A DNA stretch of 64,000 nt from Reichenbachiella ulvae (lineage in GTDB: Bacteria > Bacteroidota > Bacteroidia > Cytophagales > Cyclobacteriaceae), in contig NZ_JAOYOD010000001.1 in the NCBI RefSeq assembly GCF_025833875.1, forward strand, positions 992,001 through 1,056,000, read 5' to 3'. The translations under genes were made by a program, and so were the position numbers. The notes under the pieces are model-generated. The model saw only the letters and a list, made by a program, of their open reading frames with translations. It searched no databases and was not told where the DNA came from. Below, piece after piece: positions 42,751 through 51,928 of the stretch; the first letter of the stretch is position 1, and every line of letters begins with the position of its first letter.

Positions 42751-44601
42751 TTAAAATTTATGTCCGTTAAACAATTTACCAGTCTTGATCTTGATTTGAG
42801 GATACTTCACGCTGTGATTTCCAGAACTCCGGTGATCCAAACCATCATGTGCATGGTTGTAATGTGTGATCTCCAGCTCGCCAATTTCTTTGCCATCGAT
42901 CTGATAAAAGTAATCTTTGTAGATTTTTTCTTTTGGATAGGATTCCACTGTTTCCTTTACTCTCAAGCCTCCGAATACATAAGGTTTGATGTGGCTACTG
43001 AAATTTGATTCCTTCATTTTTTCGGTGAAATAATCTGATATCTCATTCGAAACTGTGAAAAAGGCCTGATGATCAAATTTATAGGTTCGTGTTTTGCCCC
43101 CTCCGAAATCTATTTTACTGATAACCCCTTCTTGAATGTGCTCCAAAGAGTAGTGCTTGGTTTTGCCTTCTTCCTGAAGTAATTTTTCTGGCTGACTATA
43201 ATTAAAGAAGTCGGAAGGTGTCACATTGTTCACATCTTCTTCCCCATTATAGTAACCCCAAAGATCCCTTGCGTGACTTTCCTTTGAAGGTAAACCAAAA
43301 TTTTCTACATAGTCAAAGCCCATTTTTTTAAGCTTATCCGATTTGGTGAGAAGGAGACTGTCTAGTTTTAATCGATGGTTGAGTATTGGATTCTCTACGA
43401 TCGAATTAGACTTGAATTTGGAATATTTGAAGTTTGCAGTGGTAATAGGGTTTCCGCCTTGCAGTACTTGTATTTGATTGAGTTGCTGTCTTCTATAGCC
43501 CAGTTCCACAGACCTGATGTAGTGATTGCTTCCCGCGCCAGATATGCTGTCTTTGGGCCTGATGCCTTCTTGCTCACTGATACTAAAATTGGCCACATAT
43601 TCACCAGTTTGGATGCTTTTTAGATAGACATCTGAATGTAGATATTCTGAAGTAACTCGTACATTCTCTATGCTGTCTGGAAAGCAATAGGAGGAATAGT
43701 GAACGTCCCACATATCTTCGTCATTGATGTTCATTTTGTGATAGGCGCTGTTGCTCAAATATTTTGACTCCCCATCTATGTAAGCATAGTATTTGAATTT
43801 AGCTTCCTTTCCTTTGGGTGAAATGATACGGCTCATATACCACGAGGTGGTTGCCTTTTGAGTCACGAAATCAAAACTCATGGAATCAGAATCGAATTTG
43901 TAATCTAAATAGGTACTTAGCGATTGGGTAACTTCACGGTTTTTGAAAAAATATTGGTAGCCCAGGTGATCCGTTACCTTCCATGAGTTGCTTTTGAGGT
44001 TAAACTCTGCTGTCATTTTTCTCGGATGCAAAATGTCTACAGTCAGTGCGGTTATTGTACTGTCATGATCCGGAGTTAAAAGGAATTTTCCTTTCATCCC
44101 TAAAATGTTAAAGAAGAAAATGTCTGGATCAGAATCAATTTGACCCTCACATACTTTGGTATGGAACTCACTGTTTTCATTTTCCTCACAATCATCAAAA
44201 CATGGTTTGATATGCTCAAAGGGATAACCAAGGGCTTTTCTGTTTTGCTTGCCGTCTGCCAATGCCAGATCGTTTTCTCCTCGTACGATTCGTGTGATGA
44301 ATCCACCTGCATCCAAATGCCAACCCAGACCCGTCCAGGTTGCTTCCTCTTCTACTTTGACACCTATGGCATGATAGTTCAGATTGATAGGAATGTAAAG
44401 GTCATCATTCAGTAAGGTTTGAATTGGGATTTTAATCTTTGGTACACCATATCTGACGCCCACAGGATGGTCACAATATTTGATGATAGCAGCTGCGTTG
44501 AAGGAGGGAGGGATCACTCTATCTACTCTGAGCTGCGCATAGGATGTTGGGATGTTTAAAAACAACAAACCTAATAGGCTTAATATGATGACTCTTTTCA
44601 T
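42751..44601 (-). CDS. RHS-type N-terminal domain secreted protein
   Basis: This 616-residue secreted protein (signal ending TSYAQ) resembles the N-terminal part of large Bacteroidota RHS/YD-repeat proteins: PKIKIPIQTLLNDDLYIPINLNYHAIGVKVEEEATWTGLGWHLDAGGFITRIVRG is the hallmark region, followed by NFKYSKFKS and KIDFGGGKTRTYKF. Full proteins of this kind exceed 1,000 residues and carry RHS repeats and a toxic tail; this one stops after the N-terminal module at HNHAHDG... SNHSVKYPQIKIKTGKLFNGHKF, with no repeats. It may be a natural short form or a shortened remnant. FISUMP follows 3 bp later. Confidence 0.7.
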   Translation of the reverse strand: MKRVIILSLLGLLFLNIPTSYAQLRVDRVIPPSFNAAAIIKYCDHPVGVRYGVPKIKIPIQTLLNDDLYIPINLNYHAIGVKVEEEATWTGLGWHLDAGGFITRIVRGENDLALADGKQNRKALGYPFEHIKPCFDDCEENENSEFHTKVCEGQIDSDPDIFFFNILGMKGKFLLTPDHDSTITALTVDILHPRKMTAEFNLKSNSWKVTDHLGYQYFFKNREVTQSLSTYLDYKFDSDSMSFDFVTQKATTSWYMSRIISPKGKEAKFKYYAYIDGESKYLSNSAYHKMNINDEDMWDVHYSSYCFPDSIENVRVTSEYLHSDVYLKSIQTGEYVANFSISEQEGIRPKDSISGAGSNHYIRSVELGYRRQQLNQIQVLQGGNPITTANFKYSKFKSNSIVENPILNHRLKLDSLLLTKSDKLKKMGFDYVENFGLPSKESHARDLWGYYNGEEDVNNVTPSDFFNYSQPEKLLQEEGKTKHYSLEHIQEGVISKIDFGGGKTRTYKFDHQAFFTVSNEISDYFTEKMKESNFSSHIKPYVFGGLRVKETVESYPKEKIYKDYFYQIDGKEIGELEITHYNHAHDGLDHRSSGNHSVKYPQIKIKTGKLFNGHKF

Positions 44602-44718
44602 GAATTAGAAATTATCCAAATAATAGTGGGTGGCTTCTATTTTTCTGTTTTGGTAACTTCTTTTAGTTGCGTGACTATCTTCTCTTTTTCAAAGAAAGCC
44701 ACAAAAAGTGAGGAATAA

Positions 44719-44752
44719 AAAAAACGGAAGCCTTTTTAGACTTCCGTTTTTT
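44719..44752. terminator. Terminator of the DUF2911 gene
   Basis: AAAAAACGGAAG pairs with CTTCCGTTTTTT around a 10-base loop, with poly-A and poly-T flanks on both strands. It lies 20 bp after the DUF2911 stop on the minus strand. Confidence 0.9.
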
Positions 44753-44771
44753 ATCTGAAATAGTTGAATTA

Positions 44772-45650
44772 TTACTTCAAAGAAGCAATTAGATCTTCAT
44801 TTCTTTTGACATAACCAAAGTCTCCACTTGGGAAATTAGCAGCCAATTCTTTCGATTCTTTTGCTACTTTGATTGCTTCTTTTTTGTCTCCTTTTTTGGC
44901 TAGAATTTGAGCTTTCAAATACAGATTCCAAAATTGTTTGCCATTGTCTCCTTCTGCGAGGTAAGTATTGACCCATGCCAATGCTTGATCCAAATCTCTA
45001 TTTGTATCATAGTAATATCTTGCTGCTGTGATCAGGTTACCCGGATTTACTTTGGTATTTGCAGCAATAGCTTTCATCACTGCATCGTCAAAGTCTACAG
45101 TCACAGGGATATTTAAAACAGTGTTTTCCCAAGCCATTTGAATATTTGCAGATTTGCTATCAGCGCTCAAGTCTGCAATCTGATAAGTTAGAGCTTCTAC
45201 CGTTTCGCTTAATTTTCCAGCTTCGATCATCGCTTTTGCGGCAATCTTTTCATCTTCGATACCACCTACATTGGCACCTAGAGACTTGTCGCTGTATAGA
45301 ATGACCTCCCATTCTTTAGCACCTGGAGCCAAGAATAGCAAGTATTCACCAGCCTTTACATCAGTTCCTGCTACTTTTACATCAGTGCTGAAGCTAATTA
45401 CAGTACCTGAATTAGCACCTGCTCTCCATCTCTGACCAAAGGGTACAAGGTAATCATTACCTTCACCAAATATCTTTCTGCCTTTCATTTGTGGTCGGAA
45501 GTAGGAAATCTCAATGTCTGTTAAACCCACTTTGGTATAAGATTTCCCTGCTGGGCTTGGTGCAGGAGTTTCAATTTGTCCCATAGCCACAGATCCAATT
45601 AGCATCATGGTAGCAGCTAAGGCCATAGAAAAAAGTTTGTTATGTTTCAT
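44772..45650 (-). CDS. DUF2911 domain secreted protein
   Basis: This 292-residue protein has a signal peptide (cut after AMGQ) and the DUF2911 domain (about 32-180): DIEISYFRPQMKGRKIFG, LVPFGQRWRAGANSGTVISFSTDV, VKAGEYLLFLAPGAKEWEVILYSDKS, then TYQIADLSADSKSANIQMAWENT. A C-terminal helical part (about 200-292) resembles TPR-type repeats (YYYDTNRDLDQALAWVNTYLAE). DUF2911 proteins are common in Bacteroidota and lack a defined function. It is transcribed away from the glycosylase gene, with its own terminator. Confidence 0.93.
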   Translation of the reverse strand: MKHNKLFSMALAATMMLIGSVAMGQIETPAPSPAGKSYTKVGLTDIEISYFRPQMKGRKIFGEGNDYLVPFGQRWRAGANSGTVISFSTDVKVAGTDVKAGEYLLFLAPGAKEWEVILYSDKSLGANVGGIEDEKIAAKAMIEAGKLSETVEALTYQIADLSADSKSANIQMAWENTVLNIPVTVDFDDAVMKAIAANTKVNPGNLITAARYYYDTNRDLDQALAWVNTYLAEGDNGKQFWNLYLKAQILAKKGDKKEAIKVAKESKELAANFPSGDFGYVKRNEDLIASLK

Positions 45651-45722
45651 ATTATCAATAAAGTTTGATTGTTATTATTACTCGTCCAATATACGGCATA
45701 TCCGACGAGTGGTTATTAAAAT

Positions 45723-46292
45723 ATGATGAACAACCCTTTAATTCTTCCAAAATCCTTTTACCTCCGCGAAGATGTAGTTGAAATAGCAAAGGATCTTCTG
45801 GGGAAGTTTCTTGTAACGAATCTAAATGGAGAGCTGCGAAAAGGGATGATAGTAGAAACAGAGGCTTATAGTCAATATGACGATAAGGCATGCCATGCGT
45901 ATAATGGAAAAAGGACTAAACGCACCGAAACTATGTTTTTGGAGGGTGGGCATGCCTATGTCTACCTGTGTTATGGGATTCATCACCTCTTCAATGTAGT
46001 GACCAATAAGGCTGATGTTGCAGAAGCAGTATTGATCAGAGCAATAGAACCGATTGAGTGCTGTAATAATAATAGCAATGGGCCGGGAAAATTGACCAAG
46101 GCATTGGGGATTAATACGTTGCATGATAAGTCTTCCTTGATTGATTCTTCTATTTGGATTGAAGCTAATGAAGAAGATAAGCTTGGTGATGTTGTGGCTT
46201 CAAAGAGAATAGGGGTTGATTATGCGGGTAAAGATGCAAACAAGCTCTGGCGATTTTATCTATCGGAGAGCAAATGGGTTAGCAAAAAGTAA
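45723..46292 (+). CDS. DNA-3-methyladenine glycosylase (AAG/MPG family)
   Basis: This 189-residue protein is of normal length for the Mpg family. It has FYLREDVVEIAKDLLGK, the catalytic Glu region GMIVETEAYSQYDDKACHAYNGK, the RTETMF segment, AYVYLCYGIHHLFNVVTNK (water and base pocket) and GPGKLTKALGI. It removes 3-methyladenine, 7-methylguanine and hypoxanthine from DNA as the first step of base excision repair. It is a single gene, divergent from DUF2911 with 72 bp between them. Confidence 0.95.
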   Translation: MMNNPLILPKSFYLREDVVEIAKDLLGKFLVTNLNGELRKGMIVETEAYSQYDDKACHAYNGKRTKRTETMFLEGGHAYVYLCYGIHHLFNVVTNKADVAEAVLIRAIEPIECCNNNSNGPGKLTKALGINTLHDKSSLIDSSIWIEANEEDKLGDVVASKRIGVDYAGKDANKLWRFYLSESKWVSKK

Positions 46293-46460
46293 GGTTGTCT
46301 TTATGCTTAATGTCATATTTTAGTTTGTTGTAATGTCATATAAGTAAGTGATAATCAAAAAATTAATTGCTCTATTTAGGGATTTTACTTCAATACATCT
46401 ATATTTATCATCCACCTGTATTATTTGAGATGCGAATGAACATTCGTAGCACTAAAAATA

Positions 46461-48257
46461 ATGCAACCAAATCCGTTACCAAACCGCACCAAAGACTCAA
46501 CAGCAAAGACTATTTCTGAAATAGACTCGATGTTAGAATATGCCCAAGAGGCAAGAGTCAGTAATGTTCAGTTGGCAATCAATATTGCGTCTGAAGCACG
46601 CGAATATGCGATTCAGTTAGAGTATTTGCAGGGACAGGCTAAGTCTAGTTGTCTTTTAGGGTTGTTTTATATGATCACTGCAAAGCATGATTTAGCGACC
46701 AACTTCGCTCATAAGGCAAAGGAGTTGTTTGAGGCAATAGATGATCAAAAAGGTATAGCAGAGACCTATTATATCTTGGGTAGCGTGGCTTACAAATCTG
46801 CCAGGCATCACGAAGGATTAGAGTATCTATATGATGGTCTTAGAATCCTTCAGCAGCTGGAAGACCTTCCTGGTCAATCAAGAGTTTTAAAGGCGATTGG
46901 GTATATCTATGAATCTTTTCAGGAATATGAAAAGGCCGAAGAGATCTATCACCAAAGTCAATCCATCAGTAAAGAAATAGGAGACAAAAATGGAGAGTCT
47001 AATGCCTGTAATTCGTTATCGGCATTGTATCTAAGAAAGGGTGATATCCAACATGCTCAAGAACTGATAGACCGAAGTATCAAACTGAAAAAGGAAACAG
47101 GGGATAAAAGAGGCTTGGCCTTTGCATATTATGGTAAGGGTAAAATTCATTTCCATCAAAAACAATTTGAGCTGGCGCTAGACTATATCAGTCAAAGTCT
47201 AAACAAGCATAAGTATGTGGGCGAATATTTGGGTGCCGCCATGTGTCATGCTAAACTGGGTAAAATCTTCTTTGAATTAGATGATTTGGACAAGAGTCTA
47301 AAATGTATCGAGGAATCGCTACAGTGTGGAGAGAAATTGAATAATGATGAGGTGCGATACCATGCATTTGAATATTTGTACAAGATCTCGAAGAAAAAAG
47401 GGGAGCTAGTAAAGGCGCTCTACTATCACGAACAGTTCCATGAGTGTAAATCTCGAGTGATTAATAGTGGTACCAAGAGCCGTATCAAATCGCTGGAGTC
47501 CATGTGGCGCATGGAGACTCTGGAGCGCGATGCAAAAGCACAAAAAGAGAAGGCTGATTTTACGGAGAGAAAGAACCAGGAATTGAGACGATTTGTATCC
47601 CGGGTGTCTCATGATCTTAAAGGTCCCTTGACCTCTATGATAGAACTGAATAAGGTGGTGAAAGCCGAGATAAAGGAAGAGAATGCTCTATTTTATTTTG
47701 ACATGTACCATAGGGGTTTGAAGAGGTTGAATGAGACGATTTTGGATTTGTTGGAGCTCACCAAATTAAATTCAAGGGAATTACAGTTTACAGAGATTAA
47801 TTTTCAAGATTTAATCACTGAATGTTTGGATTCGTTTCATTACTATCCGAACTTTAATGACATAGATTTTCAATTGCATATTGAGGAAAATCTAAAGGTC
47901 CTTTCTGATAAAGGCTTGATAAACACCGTTGTACAGAACTTGCTTGAAAATGGCATCAAGTATTCAAAGCACGGGATCTCAGATGCATATGTAAAGGTAT
48001 CGGTTCGTTCAATGTCTGAGGATTATTTTGCTATCATTGTAGAGGATAATGGGATAGGTATTGGCGAGGCATATCAAGAAAAAGTGTTTGATATGTTCTA
48101 CAGAGCTAATGATGAAGTTGATGGGTCCGGTTTAGGGTTGTTTTTATTGAAAAGTGCAATTATTAAGCTGGAAGGAGATGTTAAATTAGAAAGTGAAGAG
48201 GGAGTAGGTACCAAAATAATAGTGATAATACCCGTAATACCAAAAAGCGATAATTAA
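46461..48257 (+). CDS. Cytoplasmic TPR histidine kinase
   Basis: This 598-residue protein has no signal or membrane segment. N-terminal TPRs (about 15-330, for example AEEIYHQSQSISKEIGDKNG and LAFAYYGKGKIHFHQKQFELAL) sense or bind partners; a coiled coil (about 335-372) leads to HisKA with the phospho-His in SRVSHDLKGPL (about 385) and an ATPase domain with N box QNLLENGIKYS, G1 EDNGIGIG and G2 GSGLGLFLLK. It should phosphorylate a response regulator, none of which is encoded nearby. A 54-residue acidic protein gene and a second TPR kinase follow in the same direction. Confidence 0.92.
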   Translation: MQPNPLPNRTKDSTAKTISEIDSMLEYAQEARVSNVQLAINIASEAREYAIQLEYLQGQAKSSCLLGLFYMITAKHDLATNFAHKAKELFEAIDDQKGIAETYYILGSVAYKSARHHEGLEYLYDGLRILQQLEDLPGQSRVLKAIGYIYESFQEYEKAEEIYHQSQSISKEIGDKNGESNACNSLSALYLRKGDIQHAQELIDRSIKLKKETGDKRGLAFAYYGKGKIHFHQKQFELALDYISQSLNKHKYVGEYLGAAMCHAKLGKIFFELDDLDKSLKCIEESLQCGEKLNNDEVRYHAFEYLYKISKKKGELVKALYYHEQFHECKSRVINSGTKSRIKSLESMWRMETLERDAKAQKEKADFTERKNQELRRFVSRVSHDLKGPLTSMIELNKVVKAEIKEENALFYFDMYHRGLKRLNETILDLLELTKLNSRELQFTEINFQDLITECLDSFHYYPNFNDIDFQLHIEENLKVLSDKGLINTVVQNLLENGIKYSKHGISDAYVKVSVRSMSEDYFAIIVEDNGIGIGEAYQEKVFDMFYRANDEVDGSGLGLFLLKSAIIKLEGDVKLESEEGVGTKIIVIIPVIPKSDN

Positions 48258-48258
48258 T

Positions 48259-48423
48259 ATGGAAGAGGAGAATAAAGATTCGGACGAAATAAAGCCAGAA
48301 GATTTAGAAGATATTGAGAGTATTGATCCGACTGGAATGGGCGGTTTGGATCATGATAGTAAAGTAATTGAACTTGATGATTTGGAATCTGATATTGAAA
48401 AATCATTAGATAAGGACGAATAA
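48259..48423 (+). CDS. Small acidic protein (54 aa) between two kinases
   Basis: The ATG at 48259 is 2 bp after the TPR kinase stop and gives 54 residues, beginning MEEENKDSDEIKPEDLED and ending with LDKDE. More than a third are Asp or Glu; there is no Cys, Trp or membrane segment. The tight spacing to the kinase gene and the clean codon use support it as real, coupled translation being likely. It was not recognised. A role as an anti-kinase or phosphotransfer modulator is possible but only inferred from its place. Confidence 0.65.
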   Translation: MEEENKDSDEIKPEDLEDIESIDPTGMGGLDHDSKVIELDDLESDIEKSLDKDE

Positions 48424-48489
48424 TCATTTAAATTATTGGACTTAAAGAGTATCATTTTATTCGAGAAAATGTAAAGTGATCTTACTTAA

Positions 48490-50721
48490 ATGATTAGTTC
48501 ATCAGGTATGCAGAGAAGCCTTACCACTCTGGTTTTTTTCTTAGCTATAGCAGTTTCTTCCTTTGCGCAAAAAGGTAATGGGAATGGTGTGCTCTTGAAA
48601 ATAGAATCAATGGCTGATGATCAGGAGAAGGTTGATTTGCTCCTGACAGTTTTAGACAGCGCGTCTTCCCTCTCAGATAATCTCGATATTGCAAAAAAAG
48701 CATATCTTCTTTCTAAGCAACTTAACTATAAAGCTGGCCAAGCCAGGAGTGCCTATTATTATGGCAATGAGTTGGGTGAAAACCAGGCGTATATAGAAAG
48801 CAAAGAGTATTTGACAGAAGCTCTAGCTTATGCCAATGATAAAGTCGACCTAAAATTGAAGGCTGATGTGCTGTATTGTCTGGCACTTAACCTGGATGAA
48901 CAAAATTTTATTGATTCTGCTTTTACCTACTACCAGGAAGCCCTTCAATTTTCTGATTCCATAGAATACTATTATAGGTCTGCTCAGGTTAATTATTCAA
49001 TTTCTGGATTGTACAATGCCATTGGTCAAAATGATAGAGCTATTGATTACGCACTTGAAGCAGAGGGGATCTATCAAAATCATTTGATTGGAAAAGATGC
49101 TTCGCACGTTTTTAACCTGTTAGGTATCATCTATGAAGAAACTGCTAAACAGGGTGAGGCTTTCAAATACTATTATAAATGTCTGGAGGCAGCTGAAAGG
49201 AGTGGAGACGTAAATGGTGAGGTAATGGTATTAAACAACCTTGCCATATTATATGATCAAATTGGTAAAAAAGAAGAGGCCAAGGAGTTTTATTGGACAG
49301 CAATCGAAAAGTCACATATTCATGGATTCAATGAATTAGAATCCTACCTGCAAGGTAATCTTGGAGAACTTTATATGGATATGGGAGATACCTTAAAGTC
49401 GTTTATGGCTATCAAAAATGCCTATGCTTTGACAGAAAAGTATGGTGATCGATGCGATTTAGCTTACCCATTAGAAGGTTTAGGGAGGTTATGCATTAAG
49501 AGAGCTAAGTATGATTCTGCACTCCAGCTTTTTGATGAGTCCATAGCCATTGCCAATGAATGCATGAATAAGCCTTTGCTAGCCAGTGCTTATAGGAATA
49601 AAGGGGTGTTGTATGTTACACAATCTAACTTTAAAGAAGGAATCAATTGGCTTTTGAAAGGAGAAGAGCTTGCCAAAGAAACAAAATTGCTTGATGAACT
49701 CAAGCGAACCTATTTTGCTCTCTATGAGGCAAATAAGAAAATGGGTAACGCCTCTCGCTCACTTGATTATTATGAGGCATATCAAGCGACCAAAGATTCT
49801 ATTATGAGTGAAAAGGAGGCCAGTGAGATTGCAAGAATTACCTCCAATTATGAGCTTGAAAAGAAGCTTCAGATGCTTGACTACAAGAAGCAGGCGGATT
49901 TTATGCGTCTGGAATACGAAATTGAGAAGCAAACATCTGATAAGAATGGTCTTTATGTGATTCTGGCCATGGCTGCAGTATTAGGGTTGACCTTGGGTAG
50001 AGCGTATTTCCTTCTGCAAAAACAAAATAAAAAGCTTCAGCAGATAAATGAGGAAAAGAATACCCTGATGGGTGTAGTGGCTCATGATCTGAGGAGTCCA
50101 CTTAATAATATCAAAGGTTTACTGTCTTTGGTCAACCTAAAGGAAGATTCGGAGCAGTTGACTTATTCGAATATGCTCAATGACAGTGTGGATCGGATGA
50201 GGGATATGATAGATCGTGTCATGGATATCTCTGCTATAGAAGAAATGAAGGTGAACCTGAATCTAGGAAGGCATGATTTAGGTAAGTTGGCACATCAGGT
50301 GACTAACAATTATCGTTTTGTAGCGAATCAAAAGAGAATAAAGATAGTATGTGAGGTGGATGAAAAGCTGCACTTTGCTAATATCGATGACAAATACACC
50401 TTACAAGTATTTGATAACCTGATGTCCAATGCAATTAAGTACAGTAATGCTGATACTCAAATCACGGTATATATAGAAGCTGATAATGGTAATTGGTTGG
50501 TCAAATTCAAGGATGAAGGGTTGGGGATCAGCAAAGAGGATATGAGGAAGCTTTTTACTAAATATCAGATGCTGAGTGCACGCCCTACAGGCAATGAGGA
50601 GTCTATTGGACTTGGGCTCTCTATTGTGAAGAAATTTGTGACAGCTATGGGAGGTGAGATTACTTGTGAGAGTGAATTGGGAAAAGGAAGTACCTTTATC
50701 GTCTCTCTTAAAAAAGTTTAA
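48490..50721 (+). CDS. Membrane-anchored TPR histidine kinase
   Basis: This 743-residue protein has a signal peptide (to about residue 26, SSFAQ), extracytoplasmic TPRs (about 50-420, for example IDYALEAEGIYQNHL and GEAFKYYYKCLEAAERS), a coiled coil, one membrane segment (about 487-507), then HisKA with VVAHDLRSPLNNIKG and an ATPase domain with N box DNLMSNAIKYSN, G1 FKDEGLGIS and G2 SIGLGLSIVKKF. Signals in the periplasm would act through the TPRs. It lies 66 bp after the small acidic gene. It has no receiver domain. Confidence 0.93.
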   Translation: MISSSGMQRSLTTLVFFLAIAVSSFAQKGNGNGVLLKIESMADDQEKVDLLLTVLDSASSLSDNLDIAKKAYLLSKQLNYKAGQARSAYYYGNELGENQAYIESKEYLTEALAYANDKVDLKLKADVLYCLALNLDEQNFIDSAFTYYQEALQFSDSIEYYYRSAQVNYSISGLYNAIGQNDRAIDYALEAEGIYQNHLIGKDASHVFNLLGIIYEETAKQGEAFKYYYKCLEAAERSGDVNGEVMVLNNLAILYDQIGKKEEAKEFYWTAIEKSHIHGFNELESYLQGNLGELYMDMGDTLKSFMAIKNAYALTEKYGDRCDLAYPLEGLGRLCIKRAKYDSALQLFDESIAIANECMNKPLLASAYRNKGVLYVTQSNFKEGINWLLKGEELAKETKLLDELKRTYFALYEANKKMGNASRSLDYYEAYQATKDSIMSEKEASEIARITSNYELEKKLQMLDYKKQADFMRLEYEIEKQTSDKNGLYVILAMAAVLGLTLGRAYFLLQKQNKKLQQINEEKNTLMGVVAHDLRSPLNNIKGLLSLVNLKEDSEQLTYSNMLNDSVDRMRDMIDRVMDISAIEEMKVNLNLGRHDLGKLAHQVTNNYRFVANQKRIKIVCEVDEKLHFANIDDKYTLQVFDNLMSNAIKYSNADTQITVYIEADNGNWLVKFKDEGLGISKEDMRKLFTKYQMLSARPTGNEESIGLGLSIVKKFVTAMGGEITCESELGKGSTFIVSLKKV

Positions 50722-50723
50722 TC

Positions 50724-50758
50724 AAAAAAAATCCTCAGAGTTTTGAACCCTGAGGATG
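50724..50758 (-). terminator. Terminator of the secreted-unknown gene
   Basis: On the minus strand ATCCTCAG pairs with CTGAGGAT around 11 bases and runs into seven or more T residues. It is 23 bp after the stop of the minus-strand gene and also lies just past the kinase stop. Confidence 0.85.
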
Positions 50759-50780
50759 TAAGTAACTTAGTCTGCTTTTT

Positions 50781-51659
50781 TTATTCTTTAGTGGAAGAGA
50801 TGATATTCATGTTTTCTACTCTATCCTGAATGCTACTAAATGTTCCATCCATTGTAGCTAATTTTTTCAAGTGATGTATGCTGTCAGAATCTACCTCTTG
50901 CATCATTTGGCCAACAAACTTCTTACCGTCTACTGAGGCTGCATATGCTTCTACATAGTTTTTTGTCACTTTATAATTGTATTGTGTGCTGTAGATGCAA
51001 TTGTAAAGATGGATGTCCGAAAGGTCTGTAGCCCCTTGCTCATTGTATATGTCTCTACTTCTTTTAAATTCTAGCATAGCTAGATCTTTTTCATCCAAAA
51101 TGTAGTAAGACAGGCCAATCATATCATGAAGTTCCCAATTTTCCTTGTCAATATCAGATAGGTCTTTCAATTCATAATTCAATACTGTGGCCAAGTTTTG
51201 CGCGTTGCTGAGATCGTTGTCCAGATCGATTTTTAACAATGAATCAGTCACGATATGTCCAACGGTCATTGCATTTTTGATCAGTTGACTTTGTGCTCTG
51301 TTGATCAATAGCTTAGACCCATTGTCTTGAAATTTCAAGGCATTTTTGACATCACTAATTGTTGAGTTCAATAGGCCCGGGTTTTCTTTTAAAGTAGATA
51401 AGGTTCCTCCTTCAAGTTTCTTTTCGAGATACTCATTTCTTATGATTGCCAAATAAGCGTATGCTTTTGGGATTTCCTTTCCCTTCATCAGGTAAATGTC
51501 ATTATGCACTGCTTTGTTAAGCAGAAGTAGGGCATCTCTTTTTCTCCCTTCATTAAATGCTATCTCTCCCTGCTCGAAATTTTCGCTCTGGGCAAATAGA
51601 GAAGTAAAGGCGACAGTCGCGATCATCGCAAGTGTGCATTTTTTTATTAACTCTTTCAT
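50781..51659 (-). CDS. Secreted hypothetical protein, TPR-like
   Basis: This 292-residue protein has a signal peptide (to residue 23, SLFAQ) and an alpha-helical mature part. The opening segment NFEQGEIAFNEGRKRDALLLLNKAV reads as a tetratricopeptide-like pair, and a second (GLSYYILDEKDLAMLEFKRSRDIYNEQ) lies near residue 185. No enzyme motif is seen. It may be a periplasmic scaffold. Its 3' end converges on the kinase gene and it has its own terminator. About 270 bases without a visible feature follow it upstream. Confidence 0.75.
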   Translation of the reverse strand: MKELIKKCTLAMIATVAFTSLFAQSENFEQGEIAFNEGRKRDALLLLNKAVHNDIYLMKGKEIPKAYAYLAIIRNEYLEKKLEGGTLSTLKENPGLLNSTISDVKNALKFQDNGSKLLINRAQSQLIKNAMTVGHIVTDSLLKIDLDNDLSNAQNLATVLNYELKDLSDIDKENWELHDMIGLSYYILDEKDLAMLEFKRSRDIYNEQGATDLSDIHLYNCIYSTQYNYKVTKNYVEAYAASVDGKKFVGQMMQEVDSDSIHHLKKLATMDGTFSSIQDRVENMNIISSTKE

Positions 51660-51928
51660 GCTGCATGCTTTAAGTCAGTGTTGATGTCAGGCTATGACAC
51701 AGTCTTTCGATCTTCAATATATGGACAGCTACATGTCAATTGCAAATCTGTACTGCGAAAACACAGTGAATTTAATGAGATTACTTATTATATAGGGGAA
51801 TTACCTATGGTATAGGTGTGTTGATTTAGTAGTTTTTCCTATGCTTTGACTCATACTACCTAAAAATCGTCTGACGTATTAAGCGTAACAATTATTGTAA
51901 ACTACTGAAATTTAATGAGTTCTATTAT

